Counted from the stretch's first letter, positions 26,522 through 34,294 are shown. The stretch is DNA of 41,462 bases from an uncultured Oscillospiraceae bacterium (GCA_902490145.1 CABUCT010000002.1:1-41462), one strand, 5' to 3'. Translations and numbers: made by a program. Notes: a model not told the origin generated them from the letters alone.

Positions 26522-27073
26522 TCAATTACCTCTATGTTTCACTAAATGTTTAAGCTTATATTCGATTAGCATTTTTTCTTGTTCCAACAAGCGTTGGCTT
26601 AGCTTTTTCTTCTCTTTTAAAAGCCACCACACTTCCCCTATCGCACATTGCTTTTTCATGTCAGGCAAATCACCAATATCAAGTTCATCAAAGCTACCGC
26701 GCTTAATGGCGGGAACAGCTGTCCCAGCCATATCTTTATACAAACACCCCAAATTGGCTTCAAGAATAAATGCAAGATATTTAGGATAAATATTGTTTCT
26801 TGCGCGAACGATTGCAAGGTTCTGCCCAACCATATAATCTTTATCTTCAGAAATATAATTGACGAACTGGGGTTGCACTCGTCGTATAATCACATCCCCA
26901 TGATAAACCCTTAGCCCTTCATCCGGAATAAAATTATTTTCTTCCTGAAGCGTAAGGATTCTATTGTCTTCTTGCAGACAACTTGAAGATAACCAAAGCC
27001 AATTATTTTCTAATGTCTCTTTTGACTTTTGCGGAAACGAAAATAATATGTCTGCTACATCTTTTAAAAGCAT
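26522..27073 (-). CDS. Half-size HsdS-like protein with one recognition domain
   Basis: The 183-residue protein has one target-recognition-domain-like region (residues 1-140: LKDVADILFSFP; YHGDVIIRRVQP; YMVGQNLAIVRA; GTAVPAIKRGSFDELDIGDLP) and one coiled coil (EKKKLSQRLLEQEKMLIEYKLKHL). It is the first gene of the restriction operon and abuts hsdM. It could be a second S subunit that dimerises to give another specificity, a regulator of the methylase, or a truncated remnant kept for coupling. RBS AGGGGAAG before the ATG at 27073. Confidence 0.8.
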   Translation of the reverse strand: MLLKDVADILFSFPQKSKETLENNWLWLSSSCLQEDNRILTLQEENNFIPDEGLRVYHGDVIIRRVQPQFVNYISEDKDYMVGQNLAIVRARNNIYPKYLAFILEANLGCLYKDMAGTAVPAIKRGSFDELDIGDLPDMKKQCAIGEVWWLLKEKKKLSQRLLEQEKMLIEYKLKHLVKHRGN

Positions 27074-27085
27074 TAATCTTCCCCT

Positions 27086-27116
27086 AAATATAAAATGAGC
27101 TAACTAGGATGCTCAT
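27086..27116 (-). terminator. Possible terminator/attenuator before the restriction operon
   Basis: A 6-bp stem (ATGAGC 27095-27100 with GCTCAT 27111-27116) is followed on the minus strand by TTTTATATTT, ending just before the AGGGGAAG ribosome site of the half-HsdS gene. It would reduce read-through from the DUF3892 gene. Confidence 0.5.
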
Positions 27117-27123
27117 CGTTAAT

Positions 27124-27401
27124 TTATAACTCCCCTAAATTATCGCGTTTGATATTATTAGGGTCAGTCCTGAGATACTCATTATCGACCACATGCACAT
27201 CTTCACCGACATGCCAAGAGCCGTTCCTGAAGTACTTAGTCTTTACAGTGGAAAAGGATGAGCATTAATATAGTCAATCATCTGCCTTTTTGTACACCAC
27301 ATGCTTGCCTTAGTATACAAGTTTTGCGTATACGCCAAACTGATAATGACATCATACCCATCGTAACCACGAGACTTTTTAACTTCATCTATATAATACA
27401 A
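27124..27401 (-). pseudogene. DUF3892-type protein, frameshifted
   Basis: From TTG 27401 (AGGAG nine bases upstream) the frame reads MYYIDEVKKSRGYDGYDVII to YINAHP, then stops at 27243. The next frame continues with TVKTKYFRNGSWHVGEDVHV and the family's typical end YLRTDPNNIKRDNLGEL, stop at 27124. One T restored to the T4 run (27252-27255) joins them into about 92 residues. DUF3892 proteins are small and of unknown role, common in Firmicutes accessory regions. The leader of its mRNA overlaps an antisense RNA (27480-27548). Confidence 0.7.
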
Positions 27402-27443
27402 TGGCCTAATCTCCTTTCTATGTACTCGTAAAAGTAACTGCGC

Positions 27444-27473
27444 TTGACAAGCAAAACCGAAATGTGCTATACT
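27444..27473 (+). promoter_or_regulatory. Strong plus-strand promoter of a small RNA
   Basis: TTGACA (27444-27449), an 18-base spacer ending TGC and TATACT (27468-27473). No plus-strand protein gene follows, but a strong terminator ends 75 bases downstream. Confidence 0.82.
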
Positions 27474-27479
27474 AAATCT

Positions 27480-27548
27480 ACCAAACATAGATAGCGCATC
27501 AGCTGCAGTCGCCTCGCTCATACCTAGTATCGAGCGAGGTTTTCCTTT
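27480..27548 (+). ncRNA. Predicted antisense small RNA of about 65 nt
   Basis: Transcription from the promoter at 27444-27473 would begin near 27480 and end at a very strong terminator: CCTCGCTC (27512-27519) pairs with GAGCGAGG (27532-27539), the stem continues as ATAC/GTAT around a CTA triloop with one bulge, and TTTTCCTTT follows. The RNA is fully complementary to the 5' leader of the minus-strand transcript that starts near 27553. The minus strand here can encode a short peptide with TAADALSM, recalling the N-terminus of putative holin-like type I toxins, but its frame has no hydrophobic body. Confidence 0.7.
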
Positions 27549-27559
27549 ACTGTACATTC

Positions 27560-27588
27560 ATTATACTACTTAAAATCTAAAAAGTCAA
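27560..27588 (-). promoter_or_regulatory. Strong minus-strand promoter facing the DUF3892 gene
   Basis: TTGACT (27588-27583), a 17-base spacer and TATAAT (27565-27560). The transcript would start near 27553, giving a leader of about 150 bases before the TTG at 27401. It may also feed the restriction operon. Confidence 0.82.
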
Positions 27589-27619
27589 GTAAATCAGGTG
27601 TTTATTTTGGGAAAATTTA

Positions 27620-27665
27620 ACTGTAATTGCATTACAGTATAATTTTTTATATTGTTCTACAATAT
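27620..27665. promoter_or_regulatory. Two tandem palindromes, operator-like
   Basis: ACTGTAAT-TGC-ATTACAGT (27620-27638, perfect 8-bp arms) is followed by ATATTGT-TCT-ACAATAT (27649-27665, perfect 7-bp arms). The centres are 28 bases apart, near three helical turns, which suits a dimeric repressor pair. They lie about 30 bases upstream of the minus-strand -35 at 27588. Confidence 0.5.
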
Positions 27666-27673
27666 AACGCAAC

Positions 27674-27706
27674 AGAAAAGGCGGAGAATATCCATCTATC
27701 TCCGCC
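27674..27706 (-). terminator. Rho-independent terminator
   Basis: GGCGGAGA (27680-27687) pairs with TCTCCGCC (27699-27706); on the minus strand TTTTCTGTTG follows. It lies 33 bases after the stop at 27739. Confidence 0.8.
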
Positions 27707-27738
27707 GAAAGCTATTTATTGTTTTCAAAAGTAAATTA

Positions 27739-27999
27739 TTAAACAGCTATTTTTATTTGTCTAGAGAGCCCACCAACTTCATTTTCCAATGTCTTTTTGA
27801 GACTATACATAGCCGACTGCAATTCCCTGAGCCCTTCGACAGTATTACCGCTATGATTTAACGACACACCCACAGGATCTGTTAGTTCTTGCAAAGCATT
27901 CTCATTTACATATCTGCAAATTTGCTTATAAACAACGTCTACAAGCATAAGAGGACTATAACCGCAAACTATAATTTTCTTTAATTCGTTTATCTTCAT
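27739..27999 (-). CDS. Hypothetical protein
   Basis: The 86-residue frame is rich in helix formers (VDVVYKQICRYVNENALQEL; EGLRELQSAMYSLKKTLENEVGGL) and ends before a clear terminator. ATG 27999 has no good ribosome site and lies inside the small ORF 27956-28078 in another frame. The two may be one gene of about 112 codons split by an indel in the A-rich stretch near 27985. No family recognised. Confidence 0.5.
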   Translation of the reverse strand: MKINELKKIIVCGYSPLMLVDVVYKQICRYVNENALQELTDPVGVSLNHSGNTVEGLRELQSAMYSLKKTLENEVGGLSRQIKIAV

Positions 28000-28078
28000 T
28001 TAATATTTTCTTATTATCTGAAGTATTGAATTTTCTCTCCGTTAAATCGTTCAAAATTTTATCATAATTAAATTGCAT
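27956..28078 (-). CDS. Small ORF coupled to the 2TM-beta effector gene
   Basis: A 40-residue frame (MQFNYDKILNDLTERKFNTS and on) starts one base after the stop codon of the effector pseudogene, with AAGGAAGGG upstream, so it was probably co-translated. It overlaps the 27739-27999 frame and may be its true N-terminus. No family recognised. Confidence 0.45.
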   Translation of the reverse strand: MQFNYDKILNDLTERKFNTSDNKKILNEDKRIKENYSLRL

Positions 28079-28079
28079 A

Positions 28080-28690
28080 TTACCCTTCCTTTGTTAAAAC
28101 AAGTTCTCCATAGCGCATCCTATCATCCGGCTGATTATAATACTTTTCTTTGATTTCTTAAGAAAATATTATAGTAGCCGTACCAGTATGCCTACTCACC
28201 ATATCTTTATTAGTTTGATATGTATTATTCGTATAACAATAATCAAGTCTTATATCGCCAACCCCATTTTGACTTATTTTAGCCATAAAACTATCAGAAT
28301 GTGATTTCTCTGTTTTCAAATTAACGCTAATTTTTGTCCATGTCTGCTTGATTATTATTGTAGCAGTAAAGCGATCCTTTTCTTTCTGTGACTTGTACTT
28401 TGAAACACCCTCACATTGATATTTCCCAGACAAATCTACATTACCAAAGATTTTTATTTTCAAAAAAAATTATCAAACAAATAATATAAAAGTGTAAATA
28501 TAGCCCCTGAACCAACACCAAATATAGCACTATATAACAAAACTATAATTTGAGTTCCTTTCATTGTTTCAAGTTTAGTTAATATTAAATCAATCCAATA
28601 AGTTAATCCCAGCCCAACCAAAACAGATATGACAGCCAACCAAAAAATTGCTGAATGCCTTCTTTTTCCATTTATTATATAACCGTGCAT
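28080..28690 (-). pseudogene. Cap15-like 2TM-beta membrane effector, broken twice
   Basis: Two frames and a tail form one protein of about 200 residues: two membrane helices (AIFWLAVISVLVGLGLTYWI; IIVLLYSAIFGVGSGAIFTL, 28690-28460), then the beta-barrel (GKYQCEG; ATIIIKQTWTKISVNLKTEK; RHTGTATIIF, 28463-28158), then KYYNQPDDRMRYGELVLTKEG to 28080. This is the S-2TM-beta/Cap15 effector layout of CBASS and related signalling. The T8 run at 28462-28469 would join the first two frames if it had nine T. A TAA at 28160-28158 interrupts the barrel; the frame after it is the expected last strand. Confidence 0.75.
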
Positions 28691-28759
28691 AAAAACCTCA
28701 CTTATCCATATAGTTTAAAACATTTCATATAAATAATTTTTACTTTATAGATAAATAAC

Positions 28760-29383
28760 TTAAAAGTTGCGGCGTAACCTTACTTCTCCCTGAACATTCG
28801 TAAGTCCGTGTTCACGAAGCTCTGCAAGAGGAAATGTATCCTTATCGTACTTTTCTATCAGTCTTATACGCATATATCTGACATCCGGCTTTACAGATAA
28901 AGTTTTATAAAATTCAAGGTCTTCATCTGATCGATTACCATAAAGTTCCGTTTCCAACACCTCGCATTTATACATTATCGCTTTATACTCGCCGCCGACA
29001 TAAATATAAACCGTATCGCCGACCGATGTATTGTTTGTCTGGCTCCACTCGATAGCGTCAAGCTTTTCGAACGCTCCGACTATATCATAGAGTTTTGGAT
29101 TACATGGAATTACCCAAACATCCTCTACCCTTGCAGGATATTGTCTGCCCTCTACCCGTGCACGAATGGTATTCAGCCATTCGCCCTTATACTTAAAATA
29201 TCTGGGACCAGCAACGCCGTGTTTGCTTCCGGAAAGCTCCGTCGCCAAAGCAGAAAGAGAATATTTCTTGCCCTTATACTCTACCGCCTTATCGTCCACA
29301 ACCACACATTCCAGTCCGGAATTAGCTTTACCGCGATTAAAATATGTGATAGTTGCCCCTACCGGGATATGGCATTGGCCAGC
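28760..29383 (-). pseudogene. N-terminally truncated EVE-like domain protein
   Basis: The open frame runs from 29383 with no stop but also no good start; GTG 29305 is the first option. The first part (GATITYFNRGKANSGLECVV; GVAGPRYFKYKGEWLNTIR) looks like a small accessory domain. The rest is EVE-like: WVIPCNPKLYDIVGAFEKLD, WSQTNNTSVGDTVYIYVGG, YKCEVLETELYG. EVE domains bind modified bases in DNA or RNA and are often fused to restriction modules. Its 5' part was replaced by a piece of an HTH regulator gene (29359-29478), so it may be non-functional. Confidence 0.6.
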
Positions 29384-29478
29384 CTAGTTGTGGAAATATC
29401 CGACTTTAATCGCATTTCCGTCTTTGTCATTCCCTTGTCTATGAGTAATTTCCAGAGTTTATTGTAGCTCAACTTCAT
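29359..29478 (-). pseudogene. XRE-family HTH regulator, 5' remnant
   Basis: ATG 29478 has GAGGTGAG upstream and a strong promoter, and reads MKLSYNKLWKLLIDKGMTKT then EMRLKSDISTTRLAN before a stop at 29359. This is the start of a Cro/CI-type HTH with its recognition helix cut off. The join to the EVE-like frame lies at about 29375. Confidence 0.7.
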
Positions 29479-29510
29479 GAGTCTCACCTCAAATAATATA
29501 ATACATGATA

Positions 29511-29539
29511 ATTATAACATACAAATTAAGTTATTTCAA
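29511..29539 (-). promoter_or_regulatory. Sigma-A promoter of the HTH remnant
   Basis: TTGAAA (29539-29534), a 17-base spacer and TATAAT (29516-29511), 33 bases before the ATG at 29478. It could drive the truncated EVE-like frame and the effector region downstream. Confidence 0.75.
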
Positions 29540-29609
29540 TACCTTATCAGCATTTATAAATATAATATTTGTACTTACCCCTCAAAAAAAGAACACATAA
29601 GCGCTAAAC

Positions 29610-29662
29610 AAAAAAGAGACTGTAACCAAAATGGAAATAGTCTCTTTTTGTTATTAAGTTAT
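29610..29662 (-). terminator. Terminator repeat, copy A
   Basis: A 53-nt sequence identical at 48 positions to 34342-34394, same orientation. AAAGAGACT pairs with AGTCTCTTT and six T follow on the minus strand, so it terminates the helicase gene, which ends at 29707. The conserved flank TTATTAAGTTAT is outside the hairpin. Confidence 0.85.
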
Positions 29663-29706
29663 TTGCCCTATTTTATAACTGTACGGGATATCTTATATGC
29701 ATACGT

Positions 29707-32412
29707 TTACGACAACATTGCAACTATTTTTTCTTTACACTCAATAGAGGTAGTTGTAAGACGCAAAATCTTAATTCCTGCATCTGCAAGCAATCTGTCT
29801 TTTCTCCTATCGCGAGCCGCCTGAATTTCCTCTCTGTGCTGACTGCCATCAACTTCCACTACCAACACAATTTCCTTATTGAGCTTATTATAAATTAAGA
29901 AATCACAATGAGTATTTATATTAGATACAAACTTTATGTCCTGCGGATCTGTTAATGTATTTAGTTTTATAACATATTTTAACGGATAGTTAAATTTAAA
30001 TGCCAACGCACCGCATTCGCCACTTTTGCAAATAGCATTGATAACAGTTGCTATTATATTTTCGCTTGGATAATGAGAAATATTTAAAAGCTCTTTCTTG
30101 GTTTTTTCCAATATCGGGCCATAATCATCATACATTAAGTCAAATACAGAATAGACCTTTGTTTTTACCTTCTTTGTCTCTCTGCAATAATATTCATAAT
30201 ATTTAGATAAATCTCTTAAAATAGAACCTTCTTGGGTTAACACCTCTTCACTGGCTAAAATGTATAAGCGCTTTTTTGCCCTTGATATAGCAACGTTTAT
30301 GAGATTAGGATTATTTAAAAAGTCAACATTCTCTTCATCATCATAGAATTTGATTTTGTTAGCGACAGTGGACAAAATAATGTAATCTTTTTCTTTGCCT
30401 TGAAATTTATGTATGGTATCAATTACACATCCACGATTTTCAAATCGGCTATTTAATAATGCTATTTGATTATTATACGGCGCAATTATACCAGTTTGAT
30501 TTGCAGGCAATTCATCGATAATCTCCTTTTCAATAATATCAACCTCTCTTTCATTCTCCCTTTCCCTTTCAAAATGTGAACCGTGAGATATTAACGTCAC
30601 TCCGTTGCCATCATTGTGCGTGGATCGAACAACCAGCTCTCCACTATAAAATCTTTTATTGCAAAAGCCTATAATTTGCGGATCGCATCTATAATGTTCG
30701 TTCAAAAGAGTTGAAACAACCTTTTTTTCTTTCTTTATTACACAACTTAAAATACTATTCTTTGCATAGTCAAAATAGTCACACAACTTATATTTCTTAA
30801 AAATATTATTTAATTTAGGTACGAGTTGAGATTTTACAACGTGCGGTAGCTGCTTTTCATCGCCGACTAATACAACTTTTTTCGCCATAGAAAAAGCTAT
30901 TACGGCACTTATCAAATCCACCTGGCTGGACTCATCAATAATAACGCAATCGTATAAGTAATTTTCGCCTGAACAACTTCTTATTGCATGAGTAGTGCTG
31001 TAAACGACGGGATACCTCTTTGTAAAAGCTCCAAACTTCGACCTATAATTTCTTGCAGTAAAATTACAATCGATCAAACCCTTATATCTTTCCTGTAAAG
31101 CATATTTAAAAATGTCATACGACAATTTCTTTTGGTTACTAAGTAGTTGTGTCAGGCTATTCGAATCAATATAATTTTTCTTTTCTGCCTGCGCCTGATT
31201 AAGCTCTGAAATTTTAACATCATAATATTTGTTTTTCAAATATTCGATAGCATCTTCTTTATTTTGAGCAATACTCTTTAACCTGATAATACCAAACCTG
31301 AACAAAATTCTTGCTCTGTTAAAAAATCCTGTAACTTTATCGCCTGGCAAAGTTTCCAATACAGAAGCCAGTTCCAACAACTTTGCGCTGGTATATTTTT
31401 TGTTCTTTAATGTTTTAGGAACGATTCTTTCTTTGATTTGATATTCAGCATCGTTAATTTCTTTTTCAACCTCATACTCGCTAATTAATTGCGCTATTTT
31501 TGCAACATCTAAACTAAGCTGTAAATATGTTTCTACTCCATCTCTTGTTTGTCGCAAATATCTTGCACTATTTCCGATAACTGATTTTTCATCTATTTTT
31601 ACAGCGGTCTGTTCCCCTTCAAAAAAAGTTTCTACATTTTTTGCGTTGCCTAAAAACGCATTAAGATAGCCAAACCCCGCCTCCTCAAATTTATCTTTTA
31701 CATTTCTTGTTGCTTCATTGTTGCCAGAAACGACTGCGACCGAGCCACCCCTAGCAATATAATTTGCAACAATGTTGAGTATTGTTTGAGTTTTACCTGT
31801 TCCGGGAGGGCCTTTAATTATAGACAGGTCTTCTTCCAGAGCGGCTTTTACTGCAACCCTTTGCGATAAATTTGTATCGAAAGGGTAAATTATTTCTTTT
31901 TCAGTCTTATCCTTCTTTAATTTGCCCGACAAAAATTTACCTAAAACACAGTCCTCTAAAACACTCAGCTTGTCCAGTTGATTAAAGAGAAAATTGCCCC
32001 CATCTTCGGTAGGCATCAACACCGAAATCTCCTTCAAATAGTCTATAAAGTCCTTAATACCGCTTTTCTGGGAAATATCGGAAACCAACTTAATAATGCT
32101 TCTGCTAACCAATTTAGTATTACCAGAAGTAAAAAACAATTTAGCAAACTCATTAAAAACAATAATCTGGTATACACCTTTCACAGGCACTTTATCGCAA
32201 TATATAATTTTCCCAATAGTATCCACAATGACGGGTTTATCATAGATTATTAAATCCTTATAACTTTTCCAATAGAAGGTTGCATTTCCGACATACTTTA
32301 TTCTGCAAGCATTTTTTTGGGCATCAAACCATTGAACCTGCCTGGTAATATCTTCCCACTCGCCTGTCCATTGTTTAATTTGCAGTATTAAAATTTCTCT
32401 TTCATTCATCAT
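29707..32412 (-). CDS. Superfamily 1 helicase with C-terminal PD-(D/E)XK-type nuclease domain
   Basis: The 901-residue protein has Walker A GPPGTGKTQ at 201-209, Walker B VIIDESSQ, motif III VLVGDEKQLPHVV, motif V IHKFQGKEKDYIILST and motif VI VAISRAKKRLYIL, an Upf1-like helicase. The C-terminus (CDFLIYNKLNKEIVLVVEVD, GSQH, then RDRRKDRLLADAGIKILRLT) is of the DUF2726/DUF559 Vsr-like nuclease type. Helicase-nuclease fusions of this plan occur in defence islands. The sequence is intact. It lies alone between a resolvase-like gene and terminator copy A. The start ATG 32412 has AAGG upstream. Confidence 0.88.
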   Translation of the reverse strand: MMNEREILILQIKQWTGEWEDITRQVQWFDAQKNACRIKYVGNATFYWKSYKDLIIYDKPVIVDTIGKIIYCDKVPVKGVYQIIVFNEFAKLFFTSGNTKLVSRSIIKLVSDISQKSGIKDFIDYLKEISVLMPTEDGGNFLFNQLDKLSVLEDCVLGKFLSGKLKKDKTEKEIIYPFDTNLSQRVAVKAALEEDLSIIKGPPGTGKTQTILNIVANYIARGGSVAVVSGNNEATRNVKDKFEEAGFGYLNAFLGNAKNVETFFEGEQTAVKIDEKSVIGNSARYLRQTRDGVETYLQLSLDVAKIAQLISEYEVEKEINDAEYQIKERIVPKTLKNKKYTSAKLLELASVLETLPGDKVTGFFNRARILFRFGIIRLKSIAQNKEDAIEYLKNKYYDVKISELNQAQAEKKNYIDSNSLTQLLSNQKKLSYDIFKYALQERYKGLIDCNFTARNYRSKFGAFTKRYPVVYSTTHAIRSCSGENYLYDCVIIDESSQVDLISAVIAFSMAKKVVLVGDEKQLPHVVKSQLVPKLNNIFKKYKLCDYFDYAKNSILSCVIKKEKKVVSTLLNEHYRCDPQIIGFCNKRFYSGELVVRSTHNDGNGVTLISHGSHFERERENEREVDIIEKEIIDELPANQTGIIAPYNNQIALLNSRFENRGCVIDTIHKFQGKEKDYIILSTVANKIKFYDDEENVDFLNNPNLINVAISRAKKRLYILASEEVLTQEGSILRDLSKYYEYYCRETKKVKTKVYSVFDLMYDDYGPILEKTKKELLNISHYPSENIIATVINAICKSGECGALAFKFNYPLKYVIKLNTLTDPQDIKFVSNINTHCDFLIYNKLNKEIVLVVEVDGSQHREEIQAARDRRKDRLLADAGIKILRLTTTSIECKEKIVAMLS

Positions 32413-32506
32413 TGAGTTAAAAACCTTTTAGTCTTTCGCCTCTAATACGCTAAAACCAAATACATGTCGACAAAGTTTGTGTGTTATACTATAACTTCTT
32501 TTGCCG

Positions 32507-33385
32507 TCACTCGCTTTTTAGTTGCCTTAGTTTTCTGTAAAAGGTTGAGCGCGAGTTTATGGAAAGCCTGCTCATTGCCTCTTGCTCTGAAATAATATTG
32601 TTCTCAAATTCATAAGCAATCTGTTTTAACAAGCGATAGTCTACTTCTATCGGTCTTCTGCCGACATATCGTCCCGATGCTTTTGCCTTTTCGCGCCCTC
32701 GCTCTCGGTTAGTTTTGTTGTTCCTGCTCATGCTCACGAGCATATTCCTGAGCAGATACAACATCGCTTTTCTTTCCTGCTGTTGAAGATATCTGCCTTC
32801 GCTTTCAATATAAATATTTACCCCCGTCTGCAATAGTTGATACATATTTCTGACCATACTTGCATTAGTACTTTCAAAGTCGCTCAAACTATCGATCGAC
32901 AGAATATCGTCCGGAGTAAGCCTGTAATCATTGATGTTTTCAAACCCTCTGATTTTCTGCGGTTGTGCAGGCTTTTTCACAACCAAGAGATTGTCGTCCC
33001 CGCACTTCATTTCGCTTCTTAAAAGCCACTCAAATCTGTCGTAATAATCCAACCCGACAGACTCCATCAAATGCCTTACGTCCTCTCTAGCCTCACTCGG
33101 CGTGCGCATACTTATAAATGACGGGGTCATGTTTACCCTGAAATATACCTGTCTTCTCAAATCCATATTGATGCCAGGAATTCCCTGAAACAATCCCTTA
33201 GGAAGACTGTCTATACATTCCCAATAAGGCTTAATGATATACTGGTAATTCTGATCATCAAATCTTTCAAAAGCCACTTCACCGACGGAATACCTGTTAT
33301 TATCCCTGTCATAGACCTTTATTAGACCGACATTTCTGAAATATGGACGACCGCTGAGCGGACGATTATATTCATTGTAGTACAT
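32507..33385 (-). CDS. Resolvase-like DNA-binding protein without the catalytic region
   Basis: Residues 155-292 of this 292-residue protein align by eye with the second half of serine resolvases: LTPDDILSIDSLSDFESTNA, TGVNIYIESEG, the long helix ERGREKAKASGRYVGRRP and a C-terminal HTH (EQEAMSRLSINSRSTFYRKL). The N-terminal third of a resolvase, with the catalytic serine, is absent. In its place residues 10-140 form another domain (GLIKVYDRDNNRYSVGEVAF; LFQGIPGI; MTPSFISMRTPSEAR), loosely similar to the HipA N-terminal subdomain. It follows the HipA-like kinase by three bases and is probably its DNA-binding or antitoxin partner. Confidence 0.65.
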   Translation of the reverse strand: MYYNEYNRPLSGRPYFRNVGLIKVYDRDNNRYSVGEVAFERFDDQNYQYIIKPYWECIDSLPKGLFQGIPGINMDLRRQVYFRVNMTPSFISMRTPSEAREDVRHLMESVGLDYYDRFEWLLRSEMKCGDDNLLVVKKPAQPQKIRGFENINDYRLTPDDILSIDSLSDFESTNASMVRNMYQLLQTGVNIYIESEGRYLQQQERKAMLYLLRNMLVSMSRNNKTNRERGREKAKASGRYVGRRPIEVDYRLLKQIAYEFENNIISEQEAMSRLSINSRSTFYRKLRQLKSE

Positions 33386-33388
33386 ACA

Positions 33389-34246
33389 TCACCTGTCTTT
33401 TAATTTTTCGAATGCCGCCTTTAATATCTTTTCATATCGACGGCGATACATTGTCTTATAAAATTCTCTTCTTATATCGCTAATATCTTCTATTGAGTCA
33501 ATCAACTTATCTATTTTGTCAAAATCAATTTTAGGCACAATTCTTTTCAATGCGTTATTGCACTCTTCGAACTGTAAACTGCTTATTACTTCGTAATATG
33601 AACTCTTTCTGCCGTCAAGCTTTATATGTGAAGTCGGGAATTGATAAATCCTCTTATCCAACTCCTCCTGACAATTTAACACTTCCGATATTCTCTCATC
33701 TGTATTGAGTCTAGGATACATACTTGAACCGTTATCGTAAACGGGAGCCATTGAATACTTATTATCTTTTTTTATAAAACCCCAGTTGCCGCCGTGCCTG
33801 TCGAAGTTGCCGTTCAAGGCATCGACTATAAAAATATCCCAGAACCTTTGCACCGTTTCCTGAACATTAGTAAGCTTTCTGTTTTCTTCAAGCATCTTCT
33901 GTATATCGCCATAGGAGTATTGAAACAACTCCTTATCTTCTTCCAAAGAACTTTCACCCACATCGTTGAAATGCACAAGCACTTCACCAACTTCACAGAA
34001 ATTCCTTAGCAAAACAATATTTTCGCCCTTGTAGACGCCGAGTTCTGTATCCTGAACGGGAATGCCAAAAAGTTCAAATATATGACTTCCCAGATATTCT
34101 GAGACATGGTTGTAGATCAACCCGATTTCAGAGCTCTTCTGATACTTAATTATATATCTGTTTCCGTTTATGGTTATCTGCCCCTTTCGCTCGGCACCAG
34201 AATAAAAGACATCTTCATCTATTTTATATTTAGAAAAATCCTTCAT
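33389..34246 (-). CDS. HipA-like (HipT-type) protein kinase
   Basis: The 285-residue protein has a kinase fold of HipA type without the N-terminal subdomain: the lysine strand RYIIKYQKSSE, the catalytic loop NFDRHGGNWGF (D149, N154) and the metal site APVYDNGSS (D171). HipA/HipT kinases phosphorylate aminoacyl-tRNA synthetases and stop growth. I use ATG 34246, with AGGAG upstream and a near-perfect promoter at 34266-34294; the longer frame to 34333 would start upstream of that promoter. It forms a two-gene operon with the resolvase-like gene. Confidence 0.82.
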   Translation of the reverse strand: MKDFSKYKIDEDVFYSGAERKGQITINGNRYIIKYQKSSEIGLIYNHVSEYLGSHIFELFGIPVQDTELGVYKGENIVLLRNFCEVGEVLVHFNDVGESSLEEDKELFQYSYGDIQKMLEENRKLTNVQETVQRFWDIFIVDALNGNFDRHGGNWGFIKKDNKYSMAPVYDNGSSMYPRLNTDERISEVLNCQEELDKRIYQFPTSHIKLDGRKSSYYEVISSLQFEECNNALKRIVPKIDFDKIDKLIDSIEDISDIRREFYKTMYRRRYEKILKAAFEKLKDR

Positions 34247-34265
34247 GCATGTCTCCTTTTGCACT

Positions 34266-34294
34266 ATTTTAACAAAAAATTGCGTTAGTGTCAA
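34266..34294 (-). promoter_or_regulatory. Strong sigma-A promoter of the kinase operon
   Basis: TTGACA (34294-34289), a 17-base spacer and TAAAAT (34271-34266), placing the start about 13 bases before the ATG at 34246. Confidence 0.88.

Noticed and set aside
27402..27557. Upstream extension of the DUF3892 frame to the ATG at 27557
   Set aside because: That ATG lies two bases after the -10 box at 27560-27565 and so before the expected transcript start; the TTG at 27401 has a good ribosome site.
28158..28690. Reading the two effector frames as a normal two-gene operon with a short overlap
   Set aside because: The second frame would start with a TTG inside a T8 run without a ribosome site, and one extra T makes a single known architecture. 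The C-terminal strand beyond the stop also fits one broken gene.
27739..29305. A complete Panoptes or CBASS operon around the 2TM-beta effector
   Set aside because: I found no cyclase or minimal CRISPR polymerase (no GGDD or GS...DxD motif) in the neighbouring frames; the adjacent small proteins are unassigned.
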